Shown: positions 12,799 through 25,634 of the stretch, in pieces
How positions within the stretch are numbered: the stretch's first letter is position 1
Layout: each line of letters opens with the position of its first letter
Assembly (NCBI GenBank): GCA_033239005.1
Contig: BSQZ01000081.1
Span: 391,209 to 455,208, forward strand
Direction of reading: 5' to 3'
DNA from: Lamellibrachia satsuma
Lineage: Eukaryota; Annelida; Polychaeta; Sabellida; Siboglinidae
Length of the DNA stretch: 64,000 nt
Made by a program: the position numbers and the translations under genes
Notes under the pieces: generated by a model
What the model saw: the letters and a program-made list of their open reading frames with translations, nothing else
Told to the model about the DNA's origin: nothing
Database searches by the model: none

Positions 12799-13050
12799 AC
12801 GGAGAGTAACCAAAGACAACAACCAGAAAACATGGAGAGTAACCAAGACAACAACCAGAAAACATGGAGAGTAACCAAAACAACAACCAGAAAACTCCAA
12901 ACATTCATAAACAAATGTCTCAGACACATTCTCAAATTTGAATGGCAAGACAACATCACAAGAAAGAGCTCGCGAGGAGGACAGGCCAACACACCATCAG
13001 AAAAGAGATTGAAAAAGGAAGTTCATCAAAGAGTCTTTATAAAATTGTAA
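12799..13050 (+). pseudogene. LINE RT C-terminal fragment with internal triplication
   Basis: The last frame reads TWRVTKTTTRKLQTFINKCL followed by RHILKFEWQDNI, the post-palm motif of RTE-like endonuclease-reverse transcriptases. The codons for TWRVTK-TTTRK are present three times in tandem at about 32-33 bp spacing (12,801, 12,834, 12,866). The first copies are out of frame or mutated, and only the third continues into the domain. Homology fades after about 12,965 and the frame stops at 13,050. The 53-bp array abuts its upstream side. Confidence 0.75.
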
Positions 13051-15565
13051 ATTAATACTGGGCCATTCCACGGTTACTATTGTTACATTTTTACTATGTT
13101 TTTTTAAGCGGCTGTAGTTTTAATAATTATATATTGTAAAGTGTTTTTCTTTGCTACCGTACAAGTGAAAATGATCAAGGTAAGTGACAGAAAAGAAAAA
13201 CAGAAAATAAATGATTACTTTTTCATTCTCTGAATGTGCAAATGTTGGAAACTCGAAAACTGGATACATTTCAAATCCAAAGTCTGCTCAAACTACAACT
13301 GCTGTGAAATTGGCTGCACATGCTATGTTGCCAAGGTATCAACGTACCATTACATGGCAACAGTTTTGGAGTTGCATAGCATAATTAACAAACTTGTAGT
13401 TGTCAAAATAGTTGTTTACTCACATTATGGCTACTGGCATTACAATTTGTCCACTACTGTACTAAGTTATATCTAAAACAACTGATTTTAAAGATAATTA
13501 GCAGCTTTCAAATGGGGAACCTTTACTGAAAAAACAGGTCCACAAAAATCTACTTTGTATAAATTACCAACAAATTAAAGTCATATCACAGTAAAGAGTC
13601 AATAAATAAAAAAAATTGGGGTGACGAAAATGTTTAGCCCCCTTGGTCAGCACAACATTAATCTTTCTTTATATTCTAAAAAGCAGTAGAAAACTGTTTA
13701 AACAATTTTATATATGTTAATAAATGCCATCCCTTTTGTTTTTACTTCCTGTAATGTCCAGCTGGTAACCACTGATACCAAATAGTCATTCTGATGTGAG
13801 CATGTATATGCCTACCACCTCTGGGAACAATTAATCTTTGCATCCAATAACATACGATTACCAACTAACTACCCAACGTGATTTTAGCATCATGCAAATT
13901 TGGGATTGACTTGGGGGCACTCAGCTCCAGTACTGTCCCTTGACAGGGTGAAAGGCACTGCTCTGGAATCAATTGTTTTGCTGTGTCTGTCAAATTCCAG
14001 GGATTGCCAATTATTAAAAAATGTTGATGTATCACTGGCAGTGATACACTGCCATGTTTCATTTCACTATAGTGTAACATTTATGGTTTCACCATTGGTA
14101 GTATAAGTCAGTGTACATAAGAAAGTTTTGTTTACTACACACAAGAAATGAAGAACGGAGAGGACAAATGAGCTATTTCGGTTACTCGGGTTACATATGT
14201 GTGGGGTCTATTTGGCTGAGAGCTACATCCATACCACATCATATTAAGTAACTGCAATGCGTGTACCATGTAGGTATTAGATAAGCTAATAATACATATA
14301 TTAAAATTTTAGTTGATTGCATAAAATATAATCATAGGTGTCTACTATGTACATGATATCTTTTTTGCAACAATTTCACTTCATAAATCCACCGCAACAT
14401 GCTAGCTCGGTTATGCAACTATAGTGTGTAGTTTTTGTGAAATCATCAGACAAACGGTTGAATTACTTAATGTTTGGGCAAACATGAAGTGAAAATGGAA
14501 ACGCTGAAAACTAACGAGTGTCACCCTTGGCTAAATTTCATAACTTTGTCGTGCTTGGCGAGATGACAGAAATCACATGCATGATCAGCATTGACCCACA
14601 AAGTGTTTACCATTTTGGATATCCAATATCTTGAGCCTTAACATATCTAATTACTAAAATCAATTCTTTTGATGATTGAAAAAAAATTTTTTTTTTATTA
14701 AATCGACTGTAGGTGTTATTAAACTATTCACACACATCAACGAACTGGAGTTTCAAATTTGCAAAAGGGCACATCGCCCGGAAGGCCAGAAGCTCTCATC
14801 AAGTCAGATGTGCAGAACATCACTTGCATCAACAAATGGTATTTAGAAGGATTTACAGCCATATGCACAGTTTGTCAATGCTTTATGATACACAAATAGA
14901 TACAAAGATGGCCCTTTATTTACTACTTAGTAAGTAAAACGTCCTGTATCTGAGTAAACCTATCCATGCTGGTAAATAGAATGGGTCATAATAAATCTGA
15001 CTGGAACAGAAAGATGGGTTAGCACTACAAAGCAACGGTATTTATTGTGCAAATGTCTGTGTGCGTGAGCATGTGTGATACAGACACAGGCACCACTAAT
15101 CGGACACTGGGTGATAATCAGGGGGAAAATCAATGTTGTAATTTGTTTTATTTCTCAAGTTTTCGCTTGAAAATTTCGGAACAATGTTTGGCAGTATTCC
15201 TGAAGTGGGTTATTAATATATACGAGTTCAGACAGTTAGAATTACTTTGCATGCTTTTTTGAGGTCTATATTTGGCAAACTGTCAGCTCCAGTAACGCAA
15301 CCTCAGCGGTGTGGCCCGAGGTACACTGAAATGTGTCCATGTTGAAACAAACAAACAAACAAACGTCTACCTGCCCTAGGGGAAGCATCATGCGAGCGAC
15401 AAAAACACGCCACAATGAAGTTAGCATTTGTTGGTCTTGATGGGAAATTAGTGAGTCCACGTGATTCTTACTCTGCTTATATATGGGAGTCTGCAGAAAT
15501 ATTCCGGAGTCTGTACTTTTTCAAACATTATGTATAACACTCACCAATCTGGTTCTGAAATCATT
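13051..15565. other. No recognised feature
   Basis: This is AT-rich unique-looking sequence. Short ORFs (for example 13,234-13,476 and 14,713-14,937) show no domain. A small (acaa)n run lies at about 15,345-15,365. Confidence 0.5.
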
Positions 15566-15573
15566 CCCTAGTG

Positions 15574-16690
15574 CAGTGGTTCCCAATCTTTTTCTCCCCA
15601 CATACCCCCTGTGTCAGGACTGAAACGATCAGCCAGGTAGCCCATCATAGGGACATAGAATTACAAACGAAACAACACTCAACATTGAGTTCAGTGATAC
15701 ACATTTTATTGACGACAAAGCTGTACCCTGAATGGAGGTAGGATAATAAACCAGTATTCGAGAATCCACCTCGAACCATGTGAGGGCTGAGCTTTCCTGG
15801 TCAAAACCAAGGCCTCGATTTGGGGAACAGTTTTGGATAAGGAGACTTCATGCACAGATGGACATAACATAATATAGTCTTTATGTAGAACATCACAGAG
15901 AATCCTTGCTCGCTAGGTAGATGGAAACATGAACAATGAACTCACGGGTACTTCAGTCACAGATAGATATGATTCACTCATCTTGGATAGGAACTTTATC
16001 AGGGGAAGAGGTTCAAATGCATAACATGCGTTGGAGTCATTCACGAACTTCCGAAAGACCTCTGAGAGAGATCGCACCGCCACACTGAATGGATGAAGTA
16101 TGTCTGAAATTTCTTCTGCATGGAAGGCAGGTGCGTCTGCAAAGTTGCCCCATGTTTCCATGTCCCTTTTTTTTACCCTGAAGCGACACGCTTAGATGTT
16201 CAAACATGCATGCTGAAGTTTCCTTCCTTGATTTCTCCATTCCATTAGCTCAAAGCTAATGAAATGAATCACCATTCTGAACCAGCCTTGGAGTGACTCG
16301 TTAAGCGAATTCAGGTGGGAACGATGTTGTTCAAGCATGCCAGTTTCAAGAGCTACTGTTGTCCAAGAGTTACTTGATGAATTGCAACAAGGCAAAATCA
16401 TTGTAACTTACAAAATAACTTAGGAACAAAATATTTTAACTGGGAAAATTGTAAGTCCTCTGAAACTAGCAATTGATGGACTTGGCTGATGACATTTTCT
16501 ACTAGCTATTGGCTTGGAAAGAATGTTTTCAGTGAATTTGATAGTATTACAGAAATACAATTTCTCCTTCATGGATCACACAAAGTGACAACATTTTTGT
16601 ACTGTTGCATGTAAATTTAGCTTCAGCTAACCATCTGCGTACCTCCAGCGTACCCCCAGGGATACGCATACCCCAGGTTGAGAACTGCTG
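15574..16690 (-). mobile_element. Decayed hAT DNA transposon with TIRs and 8-bp TSD
   Basis: The left end is cagtggttcccaatctt and the right end is aggttgagaactgctg, imperfect inverted repeats of the Charlie-type hAT form (CAG..GTTC.CAA). The flanks are ccctagtg (15,566-15,573) and ccctagag (16,691-16,698), an 8-bp target duplication with one mismatch; 8 bp is the hAT rule. The interior (minus strand, about 16,400-15,910) has broken frames. HLNSLNESLQG resembles the H-L-N-x-L-N-x-x-L-Q-G motif of hAT transposases, with frameshifts after it. It moved by cut-and-paste and is now inactive. Confidence 0.75.
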
Positions 16691-16699
16691 CCCTAGAGG

Positions 16700-18220
16700 C
16701 TACAAGTACAACAGTGGCACCACACTGTAGTGTTGACTGGTGCCCAGTCAAGTGTGGCACCCTTGTTCAAATTGTAGGCAGCCCTAAGCCAAGGACACGT
16801 CTGCCCATCTTTTCTTTTTTTACAAGATGGAATTTTTTTTAACATAGTCTTAGCGGGATTTGACGAATGTTATCGGTGGCAGAATAGCGAATACTGCCGA
16901 TCTAAAATACACTGTATTGTTAACCTCAATATTGTTGGCAAATAATGACACTGCGGACAGCATTGGGAATGCTGGTCTCTATTTATCGTAGCCTTCATTA
17001 TCCAAGCTCCATGCTGTGGCACCACTGTTTGTCGCACTTATCTATGCACCCAGATTCTGGGCGCATACATAATGAGCTAATTATGATATCATCTGGGCAT
17101 TTAGCTAATTCATAAAATAAAGGTGAACTTTTAACAGTTTATATGATGGAATTCAAATTAACTTTAAACTTTAATTATATTGACTGTCAGGCTGAAAAGT
17201 TAAATCAGGCCAAAAATTTTTTAGTGTAGAATCTTGATAATGACTCTAATTGGCTGCTGGCGCTTCACAGGAACGCCTACACAAAATGGAGTGGTGACAG
17301 TGGATAGCAACAAGACCACACCTCTGAGGCCAGACTCTCTTCTCGGCGAGTTAACGAAGCCGAGTGAGTTGGATAAGCGAGACTATATTTATTGTAATCA
17401 TGTCATTGGTTGTGAAACACTGACTTTCTATGGGCTTTCCCAGCTTCTATTTATAGGTACTCTCATTGGGGAAACAATCCCATGACCTGAATGTCGTGGA
17501 CCAAGTTTAAAAAGACACATGTCAAGCGAAAGCGAGTGAAACGATGCGATGTATCAACTCAACGTCAAAGTTCACGACAATTGATTTTTTTTACAAATGT
17601 GAACAAAAGCAGTGTTCTGGCGACTGTTCCTGAACAGTCCGAGGCAGCGGCAAGTTCCACATCCTGTTACATTGGTCGAGATCCACAATGTTGATGTGTC
17701 TGGCCCTAGTAACCTTTTCATAAGGGCGGGCGCCGATTCACAGACACAATGGGAGTGTACTATCGGCAGCCATTTCCAGGTTGCTGAAAAAAACATAAAC
17801 GGCCGACAAACCACAAACGACCAGGCTGTGCACTCCAGTCTAGTCAATTCATATTGTTTTTTGTCCAATAGGCAATACTGGTTCTGGATGACTGCTGTTT
17901 TTTTATCAAAGAAGTAATAATTTTTGTCTCAATGTATTATTTTCAAAATCAATTTCATTATTGAATGTTATAATTATAGTATATTTTATATGTTATATTG
18001 TTTTACTTTTAGTGCCAACCATTTGATTGACAGATCTTTGAAATACTTTTTTGGTGGCTTGTTTTGCTGCATCTGCCTTTGCTCAGCTGTGTTGTCATCT
18101 TTGCATGCTTTTTGGATCCCCTCTGCTTCTTCTTCTTGGCTTTCCACTGTGCTCGCCACTTTTCCTTCTCCGTGATAGACAGTGCTACAACTGGAACATG
18201 GCTTCTCCACTTACGGCTGT
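16700..18220. other. No recognised feature
   Basis: There are overlapping short frames at 17,234-17,917 on both strands, none with a recognisable domain. At 18,060-18,200 the minus strand encodes a Lys-rich stretch (EKEKWRAQWKAKKKK) that I cannot assign. Confidence 0.45.
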
Positions 18221-18221
18221 G

Positions 18222-18400
18222 TTCCTTGTCGGTGTACGCAGTGTACTTGTTGGTGTACGCAGTGTACTTGTTGGTGTACGTAGTGTACTTGTTGGTGTAC
18301 GCAGTGTACTTGTTGGTGTACGCAGTGTACTTGTTGGTGTATGCAGTGTACTTGTTGGTGTACGCAGTGTACTTGTTGGTGTACGCAGTGTACTTGGCTG
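18222..18400. repeat. 21-bp minisatellite, about eight units
   Basis: The unit is gtgtacttgttggtgtacgca, with variants tacgtag and tatgcag that are again CpG changes. The period is a multiple of three, so it inflates reading frames on both strands (18,051-18,425 +, 18,211-18,429 -). I treat those as artefacts. Confidence 0.9.
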
Positions 18401-18429
18401 GATCCTAGTCCTTCAGAGTATGTAAGCAT

Positions 18430-19570
18430 CGCGTTGTTCTACATGGAGTGGTGTCAGTTGTGTAAGTTGAAGATCTGTTTCTTAGGTTCCAGCTGAATTT
18501 AACTTTGAAGTAACTCATCATGCTCTTCACTGTACACTGATGCACTGAGCACCTGTTTAATCTGGTATTAACAAGTTTGAACAGTTTGTTCATCAAGTCT
18601 AGTATTCAGTTACACTGTTATAAATCATCATTAGAGCTGCACTAGCTATGTTGTAAACATTGTGATGTTGGACAGTGTATAAATTTTTTTAATGTGAATG
18701 GCATCCACGTTCAGCATTTAATGTGTGTAAAACAACTCATATTTAATCAAACTTGTATTTTCAAAAGTTCTGCATTTCATTTAAAATTATAATATTTCTA
18801 CAAAAAACTAAGAAGTTTGTAATTTGGTGAAAATGTTGATAAATAATGTTGTCCCATTAAACCAAATATGAGCATGCAGAGGGTGCTGTAAAAAATATAT
18901 GTTCAGGAAAGGACATTACCAACAAAACTCTAATATCATTATCAGATAATCCAAGAACCACACGGTTCTTTAAATAACTTTTTATTTAACCAGTCTATGC
19001 ATGCATAGTTAGAACTCTATGCCCAGGAATCCTGCACCATAGCCAGCAATCTTATCATAATTTGTTGTTCAGGAAAGGACACATTTTTTATTTTATGGAA
19101 TTTGTTCTTACTAAATTAAGTATCAGGCCAGACAATAAAGCTCAGGTTGCTGGAAGCTGAACATTATAACAGTTTATACAGTTACATGTAGCAATACTTT
19201 AGTGCATAATGTGTCACCTTCCCTGCCTTTTAAATCAGTTAGAAGTGGAAATTGACTATGCTGTTATTTTTTAACGGAAAGTCATGCAGCCCATTCAAGT
19301 CAACATAAAACAAAAAATATATGGTCAATCTTGACCAAACTTGGTATATGCATTTCTGAGGATATATAAAAGTATTGTTGAATTTCACTTTCTTCCCATA
19401 ACGTTTGGTTGTTAATTCTCATGTGGTTTAATTTCATAAAAATACAAATGAGACCGAAAAACCTATGAAATTTCACATATATATGCTTGTAGATAAATAA
19501 CCGTAATAACAAATGCTCTGAAATTTTCTATGAAGGTTGCTGTGCCAATACTTATCTATGAGACACTAAG
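18430..19570. other. No recognised feature
   Basis: This is AT-rich sequence. The phrase ttcaggaaaggacatt/caca recurs at about 18,902 and 19,068 and may mark an old small duplication. Confidence 0.4.
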
Positions 19571-19594
19571 AAACAACACTAAACCGTATTGGTC

Positions 19595-19835
19595 TCAGAC
19601 TCACACACTCCTACCAAGAGCTGTATAACGAGTCTGGAGGGTGAAACAAGGAGTCTCAGACTCACAGACTCCTACCAAGGGCTGTATATGGAGTCCAGAG
19701 GGTGAAACAGACTCCTACCATGGGCTGTATAAGGAGTCCGGAGGATTAAACAAGGAGTTTCAGACTCACAGACTCCTACCAAGGGCTGTATAAGGAGTCC
19801 AGAGGATTAAACAAGAAGTCTCAGACTCCCGTGAA
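19595..19835. repeat. Four-copy ~52-65-bp tandem repeat
   Basis: Four units are built on actcctaccaagggctgta and aaggagtccagagg. The third is shortened. No reading frame is conserved. Confidence 0.8.
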
Positions 19836-19839
19836 CATT

Positions 19840-21470
19840 GAAGCCTGGTTGCATTTAAAAGATAGATTGGAACCGGTTTTGGAGATGTCCATGTGCAAAA
19901 AATATCTCCAAGCTTTTAAACATAATGAAATGACGGGTAAAGTTGCTAAAACTTTTAAAAAAATTTCATTCCGACCTTTTAAAGTATTTCTGTAGAAGAA
20001 ATATCTTGGTTTTGGGTTTTCATGAAGTTACTTCCCTTGGTTTGTTCTAGTGACATCGTGGAACTCAAATGTCAGTGATAACAAAAACAAGTCATACGTG
20101 TTATGACTTAACGTTTTAAAAAATAAATAAAAAATAATCTGTTGCACACATTCTCTCAATACTTCACGCTTTGGTAGAGAAATATATATCGGCAACTTGT
20201 AAGATCCCAGCAGCAGCAGAAAAGCATTTAGCTAATTTGTTTTTTGCAAGCTTACAATACTTGGGTCCCTTCATGTGTAACGTTTTTGATGATAACTGCT
20301 CATATAATTATACTAATACTTAAGTAAAGCTGTTTGTTTTACACTGATCAGTAAGAGACTTTTAAAGACTTGTTAGGACTCTACAAACAGTGGGGCCGGT
20401 TGGTTCTCTGTTTGCCTTGCAATTGAAACCATTAACTAAGTTTTAAACTTTAAACATTGATAAACTATCAACTTGTACACAGTTTTGATAATGTGACGTA
20501 CGTTACAACACATTGAACTCAATCTCCATTTATTTATAGAATGATCCATACGCTATGAGAACCTACTCGGATATGTTGCTGCAAACCTAGTACACACTTG
20601 TCATGAAAGGGAGTGAACACGTGTCGGGAAAGTGGTTAAAAATGTTCACGTAAATCACAGAACAAAATCCAGATATGTCATTAGTGTGACATGCTACCAC
20701 TTGATGGCTCTGTTATTCATGTGAATGTATGTGTCGTTCTGCCATTGCCTTCATAAAGACTCAAGAGCAAGTTGTCAAGTGTTGGAGGTCTGTTGTACAT
20801 GTATGTGTTCATTTTCTAGAGCATTTTGGATTGAAAAAATGAGTAGAGTTAATTTTTTTGTACTGCTGTGTTAGAGATTTCAAATGATGACAGTTACTCA
20901 GTACTCCTGTACCATCATACAGTGGCTAGCTGCTGGGCACTAGGCCAAATGAACAAACCAGCTATTACCTGGCTATGACATAACCCAATTGTCTGAGTAA
21001 ACTCATGAAATGAAGCACAACTAAACTTTCAGTAGCAAAAACAACTTGGATAAAACACCTATCATACAACTGTATGCTATACAAATAATGGCAATATGAA
21101 AAACTTGGGAGTTGGCCAGTTGGGTGATTATTAAGTCTACTCGGTTTATTTTTTGTCTAGACTGTGGTAATTTTTAACAAATCTGGCTGTACTGTGTACT
21201 TTCAAGATGGTTGATTTGTGTCATTGTGTGCTAGTGTAAGGATTCCATATGGACAAAGAGTAGATCTTACTCAAGTGTTGACAGAATTAAAAAAAATTAC
21301 GAAAAACCTCACAGATATTGCATGCCTATCATGCGTGCGATTGTAAACATAAATCACCTCCTGAAATAAAACTCTTCCTTTCTGTCTATGATTAAGTGCA
21401 TTCAATAGTTTTGACATAATGCCAAGGCAATGACAGTGATTCAGTTGGAGCAAACATGTTCATAAACATT
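19840..21470. other. No recognised feature
   Basis: No repeat, ORF or RNA gene is recognised. If the exon at 21,544-21,775 (-) is real, this would be the first part of its downstream intron. Confidence 0.4.
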
Positions 21471-21543
21471 GGCTAGCAACGTGTATTATCTGTGTGCACC
21501 AAATCTCTTAAATAAACAACGTCGATAAATAAACACCATACCT

Positions 21544-21775
21544 GGTCGTGTGGCTGTTGGCCTTTGCTCGTATCTGTCAAGAAAATGTTTCCTTTCAATC
21601 GCCGACACAATGATTCTTGTTCAGGGTTATTAGTCGCGCTCGGGCGCACGGCGTTGCCCTCTCGGTGGTCAACGGCTTGGCCACTGGACGCACACGAGTC
21701 ACATACGCTGAGATCCGACGCCTGGTTGTAGTTAACGCCAGCTTGCGACGAATGCTGACTGGGCGTACAGCCCAT
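21544..21775 (-). CDS. Candidate first coding exon, N-myristoylated-type protein
   Basis: A minus-strand frame opens with MGCTPSQHSS. Gly2-Cys3 and Ser6 fit an N-myristoylation/palmitoylation signal, which would attach the product to membranes. The ATG has A at -3 and G at +4, a good start context. After about 77 codons the sequence reads CAG|GTATGG, a good splice donor (exon end at about 21,544). The peptide is Ser/Gln/Asn-rich without a known domain. It lies at the edge of a CpG-rich block, as first exons often do. Downstream exons were not found in the window. Vertebrate PCARE also begins with M-G-C-T-P-S, but I see no further similarity and do not assign it. Confidence 0.4.
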
Positions 21776-22960
21776 GCTAACTTACAATAGCGTACGCGAA
21801 TGTAGCGTCAACAACGTATCGCGTCGCCTGGCTTCGCATCTCACTGCAAAGGCACCAGGGCGATGATCTTAATCCGTCGAAACGCCTGTTTGCGCGATCG
21901 AGACAGAAGATGCTATGGAACGTTGATAAAGACTTGTTGATCAGCGATCGTAAACACGCAAAACGTGTACGCCACCGGCAGTGCTGCACTGCTGGCAACA
22001 ACCCGATTCACAATGCCATGTAACTCAATTCTCGGTACGCCCAGTCGTCCGCACGCCAACTACATGCACAGAATCCCGCATGCGGTTAGTGCACAGTAAA
22101 CCACCCGTGTGTACTCGCCGAACGAAGCAGTACACGGGTATAAAACGATTAATCATGCACTCGAACGCCGAAAATCAACGCCATAAAGTTGACCGGGTCG
22201 GTGTCGCAGCAATTGTACGCCACGCACAATTTACGTCGCTAGGCGTTTGGCGCCCTAGCATAAAGGCGACGCTTCAGCGTAGTTAGGGTAATGTCGGCGG
22301 ACAAAAACTACGCTTCCTACACTCGTTATCCGTGTGATGGCTTGAACGATACCTTCGCTGCACACCTGGCGTTAATCTAAGTGCTACAGCAGCGAAACCT
22401 GACGGCAGACTTGACTTGTAATAATTGGTGAGAGCATAGCCAAGTCCGATCTACAGGCAATTACTGTAGCGCACAGTACTGCAGCGCACTTCCAACCATC
22501 GATGGTAATAATATGATGCGGTGACCGACTGACGTCAAAGCAATCTGTACTCTTGTTGATGATCTTTGTTGCTCCATCGCTCGGCGGCTCGGCGTTTCAC
22601 CCGCAGGCAACCCTATTATAATATTGGAATAATGCCGTGCGACGACGTGTATATATGCCTATGATATTAGACACTATAAGGCCAGGCGGTTAGTATGCTA
22701 TACTGTATATATTGCACATTGAATACAAGTATAATGTAATTCATGTACCTGCAGTCAACGTTTGTTTCAATGATTGAATGCGTATAGGCAATTTATTCCA
22801 ATTACGCGTGGCAGCAGTTGTGACAAATATCTACAGGTGACAGGCGCGGATTTCAAGCAGGTACACGGACGAACGCAGGTGCGGTAGTCGGGTTGCAACA
22901 CGAACACGCACGTCCGCGCCAATGATACCAAATGACTTGGGTCAATTTACGTCAACTGGT
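21560..22960. promoter_or_regulatory. CpG-rich block, possible promoter region
   Basis: CG dinucleotides are frequent here (for example gtcgcgctcgggcgcacgg) compared with the AT-rich surroundings, and no transposon motif is visible. The candidate first exon on the minus strand sits at its left edge. A tataaaa occurs at about 22,138 on the plus strand. Promoter function is inferred from composition only. Confidence 0.35.
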
Positions 22961-23860
22961 AGTACAATGCATTTCCAAAATGTAACCATAACGACTCCCT
23001 ACCCACCTTCCTTATTTATAAGTATATCTGAATTATATACAACACGTTTTACTACTCAGCTGACCAACCATTTTTAATATACCAATTTGACGGACTGTTC
23101 AGGCAATAATGTGGGCGCAAAAACGCATTTTTGTTTACAGTGTGCTTCTTTCGGCTGCCAGTTTTGACGATCAGTGGATGAATACTTGTATCAAACGTTG
23201 TATTTTTTTTCTGGAAAAGTAGGCGGTCACACGGACCACTAACTCAACAAAGTTACTGACCCGGCAGAAATGTAAGCGTAATGTAGGTGGTCACAGGCCA
23301 CCGGGTCAGGGTATATTTCACATATGTGAGGGTATATTTCACACTGCTGTACAGGTGGTAAATAATACCAACATCGCTGCACAGCTAGCAAGACTAGATT
23401 GGGCTAATAACAGTTGTCTCTGGCTAAACTGGCATTGGCTTACCAGTGAAAAAAACAAACCTAATTGGACCAATAATGGCTGCGAACGGCTTTCACCGAA
23501 ACCGTACGCGCACTTAAGGTTAATTTTTTAGAAAGTTCAAGACTAGTAAACATGACTAAGGGCATGGCTAATCGTTGGCTAATCATCGGCGATCTTACAT
23601 TCCAGGTGCTTCACGCATGCTTCCGGTTTGACCAATCACTGTTGCGACTGCAGACGACACATCCGTTTGTACTAAGTCTAAGGTTCGCTTTTATTTCTTT
23701 ATACTTTGAGTTTTTTGGCGAGGAGTTGCCCCCCCCCCCCGGGGGAACCTCCGGGGAGACGAACACGTGTACAGTTTTACCGAGCGTTTATGATTTATGC
23801 AGATAGAAGACAGTGGACGTGACGACATGTGATTCTATTTTGTATTTCCTATCACGTTTG
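22961..23860. other. No recognised feature
   Basis: This is unique-looking sequence with a short poly-C run at about 23,730. A small duplicated phrase, agggtatatttcaca, is at 23,308 and 23,330. Confidence 0.4.
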
Positions 23861-23868
23861 TTAATGGG

Positions 23869-24950
23869 CAATTCCGGCATTATGGACGTACATTTGAGAG
23901 AATTTTGGACAATTTGTCAAGACATGCAATACAGCACAATTGGAGTAGGTGGATTTTTAAATGGGCTTAGTACTATCTAGTACTATTAACATGCCAAATG
24001 ATAGCCCTCCAGCTTTACTAATTTTTTAGAAATGTTCTAAAAATGGTCCCGGTGTCGACGTACTCAGAGAAAATTATTTTTTAATGTTGCTTCAAACATT
24101 TCAAAAAGAGGTTCACGTGTCTGTCGTTATGGACGTACACTTTTCATGTTATGGACGTACACCTCTGAATGTTATGGACGTACACTTAACATTTAATTAT
24201 TTCAAATACACAAATTACATAATATCAACTTCAAAACATTACTAATTGAAATAAAACTTCAAAAAAGCATATATTACAACGAATCAAAATATTAATACAA
24301 TTTTATTTAATGTTTTATGAAAAAATCTTAATTTGTTCTCTTTCTTTTTCAAGTCAAAATATGTTTGGTTTCTCAGAAAGCCCTTTCAGCAAGGCTCGTG
24401 CAACGTAACTAATAAAGAAACAGACACAAGAGAACATTATGACATAAAATTTAAAATAATTAACTGTGAACAATTACAATATTCAATAACAACCATCGTT
24501 GCCGTGGTGTACAAAAGTAGTATCTTAGCAATACTCTAACTGCACTTTGTAAACTAACCCAGATGTTCTTACGCAGAAAAATACACATGTCAGCTCTAAA
24601 ACACTTTTAATACTCCATACATTTATTTCAGAGTGTTCTTGATATGCTTATTTGTTAAATGAAAAAAAAATACACTTTGAATCTCAGCTGTTCCACCGAT
24701 AATGTTCAGTCTGTTCTCGTTTTTTTCAAAGACGAATATAATATGTTAGGTTTTTTAAGAAGCCAATACAATCAGGCTTATGCAGTTGAAACAGGAAAAC
24801 TGTTTCTCCGATACGTAAACTTAAGAACAGTGAACAACTGCACCATTCAGTAAAACATGGATGCATAACTTGTCTTACAGTCAACCGTTAATTTAGTAAA
24901 TAAATATATCCAAGACACTCTTGCATCCATCTAAGACATTGTCTCTGTGT
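23869..24950. repeat. Dispersed repeat copy B (GGACGTAC-containing)
   Basis: This is the second copy of the 3,555-4,870 repeat, same orientation. Three ttatggacgtacac phrases sit close together (24,127, 24,149, 24,173). The ~320-bp internal segment (ggtttctcagaaagccc; ggttttttaagaagcc) is again doubled (about 24,365 and 24,748). No coding capacity. Confidence 0.7.
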
Positions 24951-25260
24951 TGGGACACGTCCGCCTATGTGGATTGGGGCAAGTTCACACGCACTCTTAT
25001 AAAGACTTCCATTTGTCCAGTTTAGTGTCATTTTCTAGTCAAAAACGTTATGAAACCACATAATTTTCTAGCCGATGTAGTGCCAAACCCTGTTTTTTTT
25101 TGTTTGCCTGGTTTATTTCATAGATAAAAAGAATTTGTGAGGATTTTAAGAATGTTTGTTACAAACATGACGTTTTATGACATAAAGATAAGAAAAAACT
25201 GCAATATTATTGTGTATTTACTGGTTAAAGTACGTGTGGGGCGAACTTGACCCGGGCCCC

Positions 25261-25295
25261 GGGCGGACCTGCCCCGACATGGGGCACGTCCGCCC
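25261..25295. other. GC-rich near-perfect hairpin
   Basis: The arm GGGCGGACCTGCCCC (25,261-25,275), loop GACAT, and arm GGGGCACGTCCGCCC (25,281-25,295) pair at 14 of 15 positions. Related phrases lie nearby: gggacacgtccgcctatg at about 24,952 and gggggcggactagccccgg at about 25,458, which suggests a small family of such units. Function unknown. Confidence 0.75.
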
Positions 25296-25634
25296 ATGCT
25301 TGGGTAGGTCTACTAAGAGTCAGATTTGGATGCTGTCTTGTAATAGTTTGCTTTTCGTCGATAGCACAAATGTGGGCAAGGTATTTGCGTTCTACTTAAG
25401 GCCACAACTGATCCTTTAGCTCTACAAATATAGTCTCCAGATTTATTAGAATGTCCAAGGGGGCGGACTAGCCCCGGTCTACCCTTTAGACGTGAAATGG
25501 TCAGAGCAGTCGATGCCATTGTGTGGGAAGTTATACTGTATGTAGACTAGAAATGAGGGTGTGTATGTGCTGAAAGAAAGACATATCTTCGTGTCGAGAA
25601 TATGCCACTAGGGAAGGAAGATTTGTCATTTGCT

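Noticed and set aside
18051..18425. 124-codon and 114-codon ORFs
   Set aside because: Mostly a 21-bp tandem repeat; overlapping frames on both strands are equally open.
21544..21775. Identity of the MGCTPS exon as PCARE
   Set aside because: Only the first six residues agree, which are explained by a shared lipid-modification signal.
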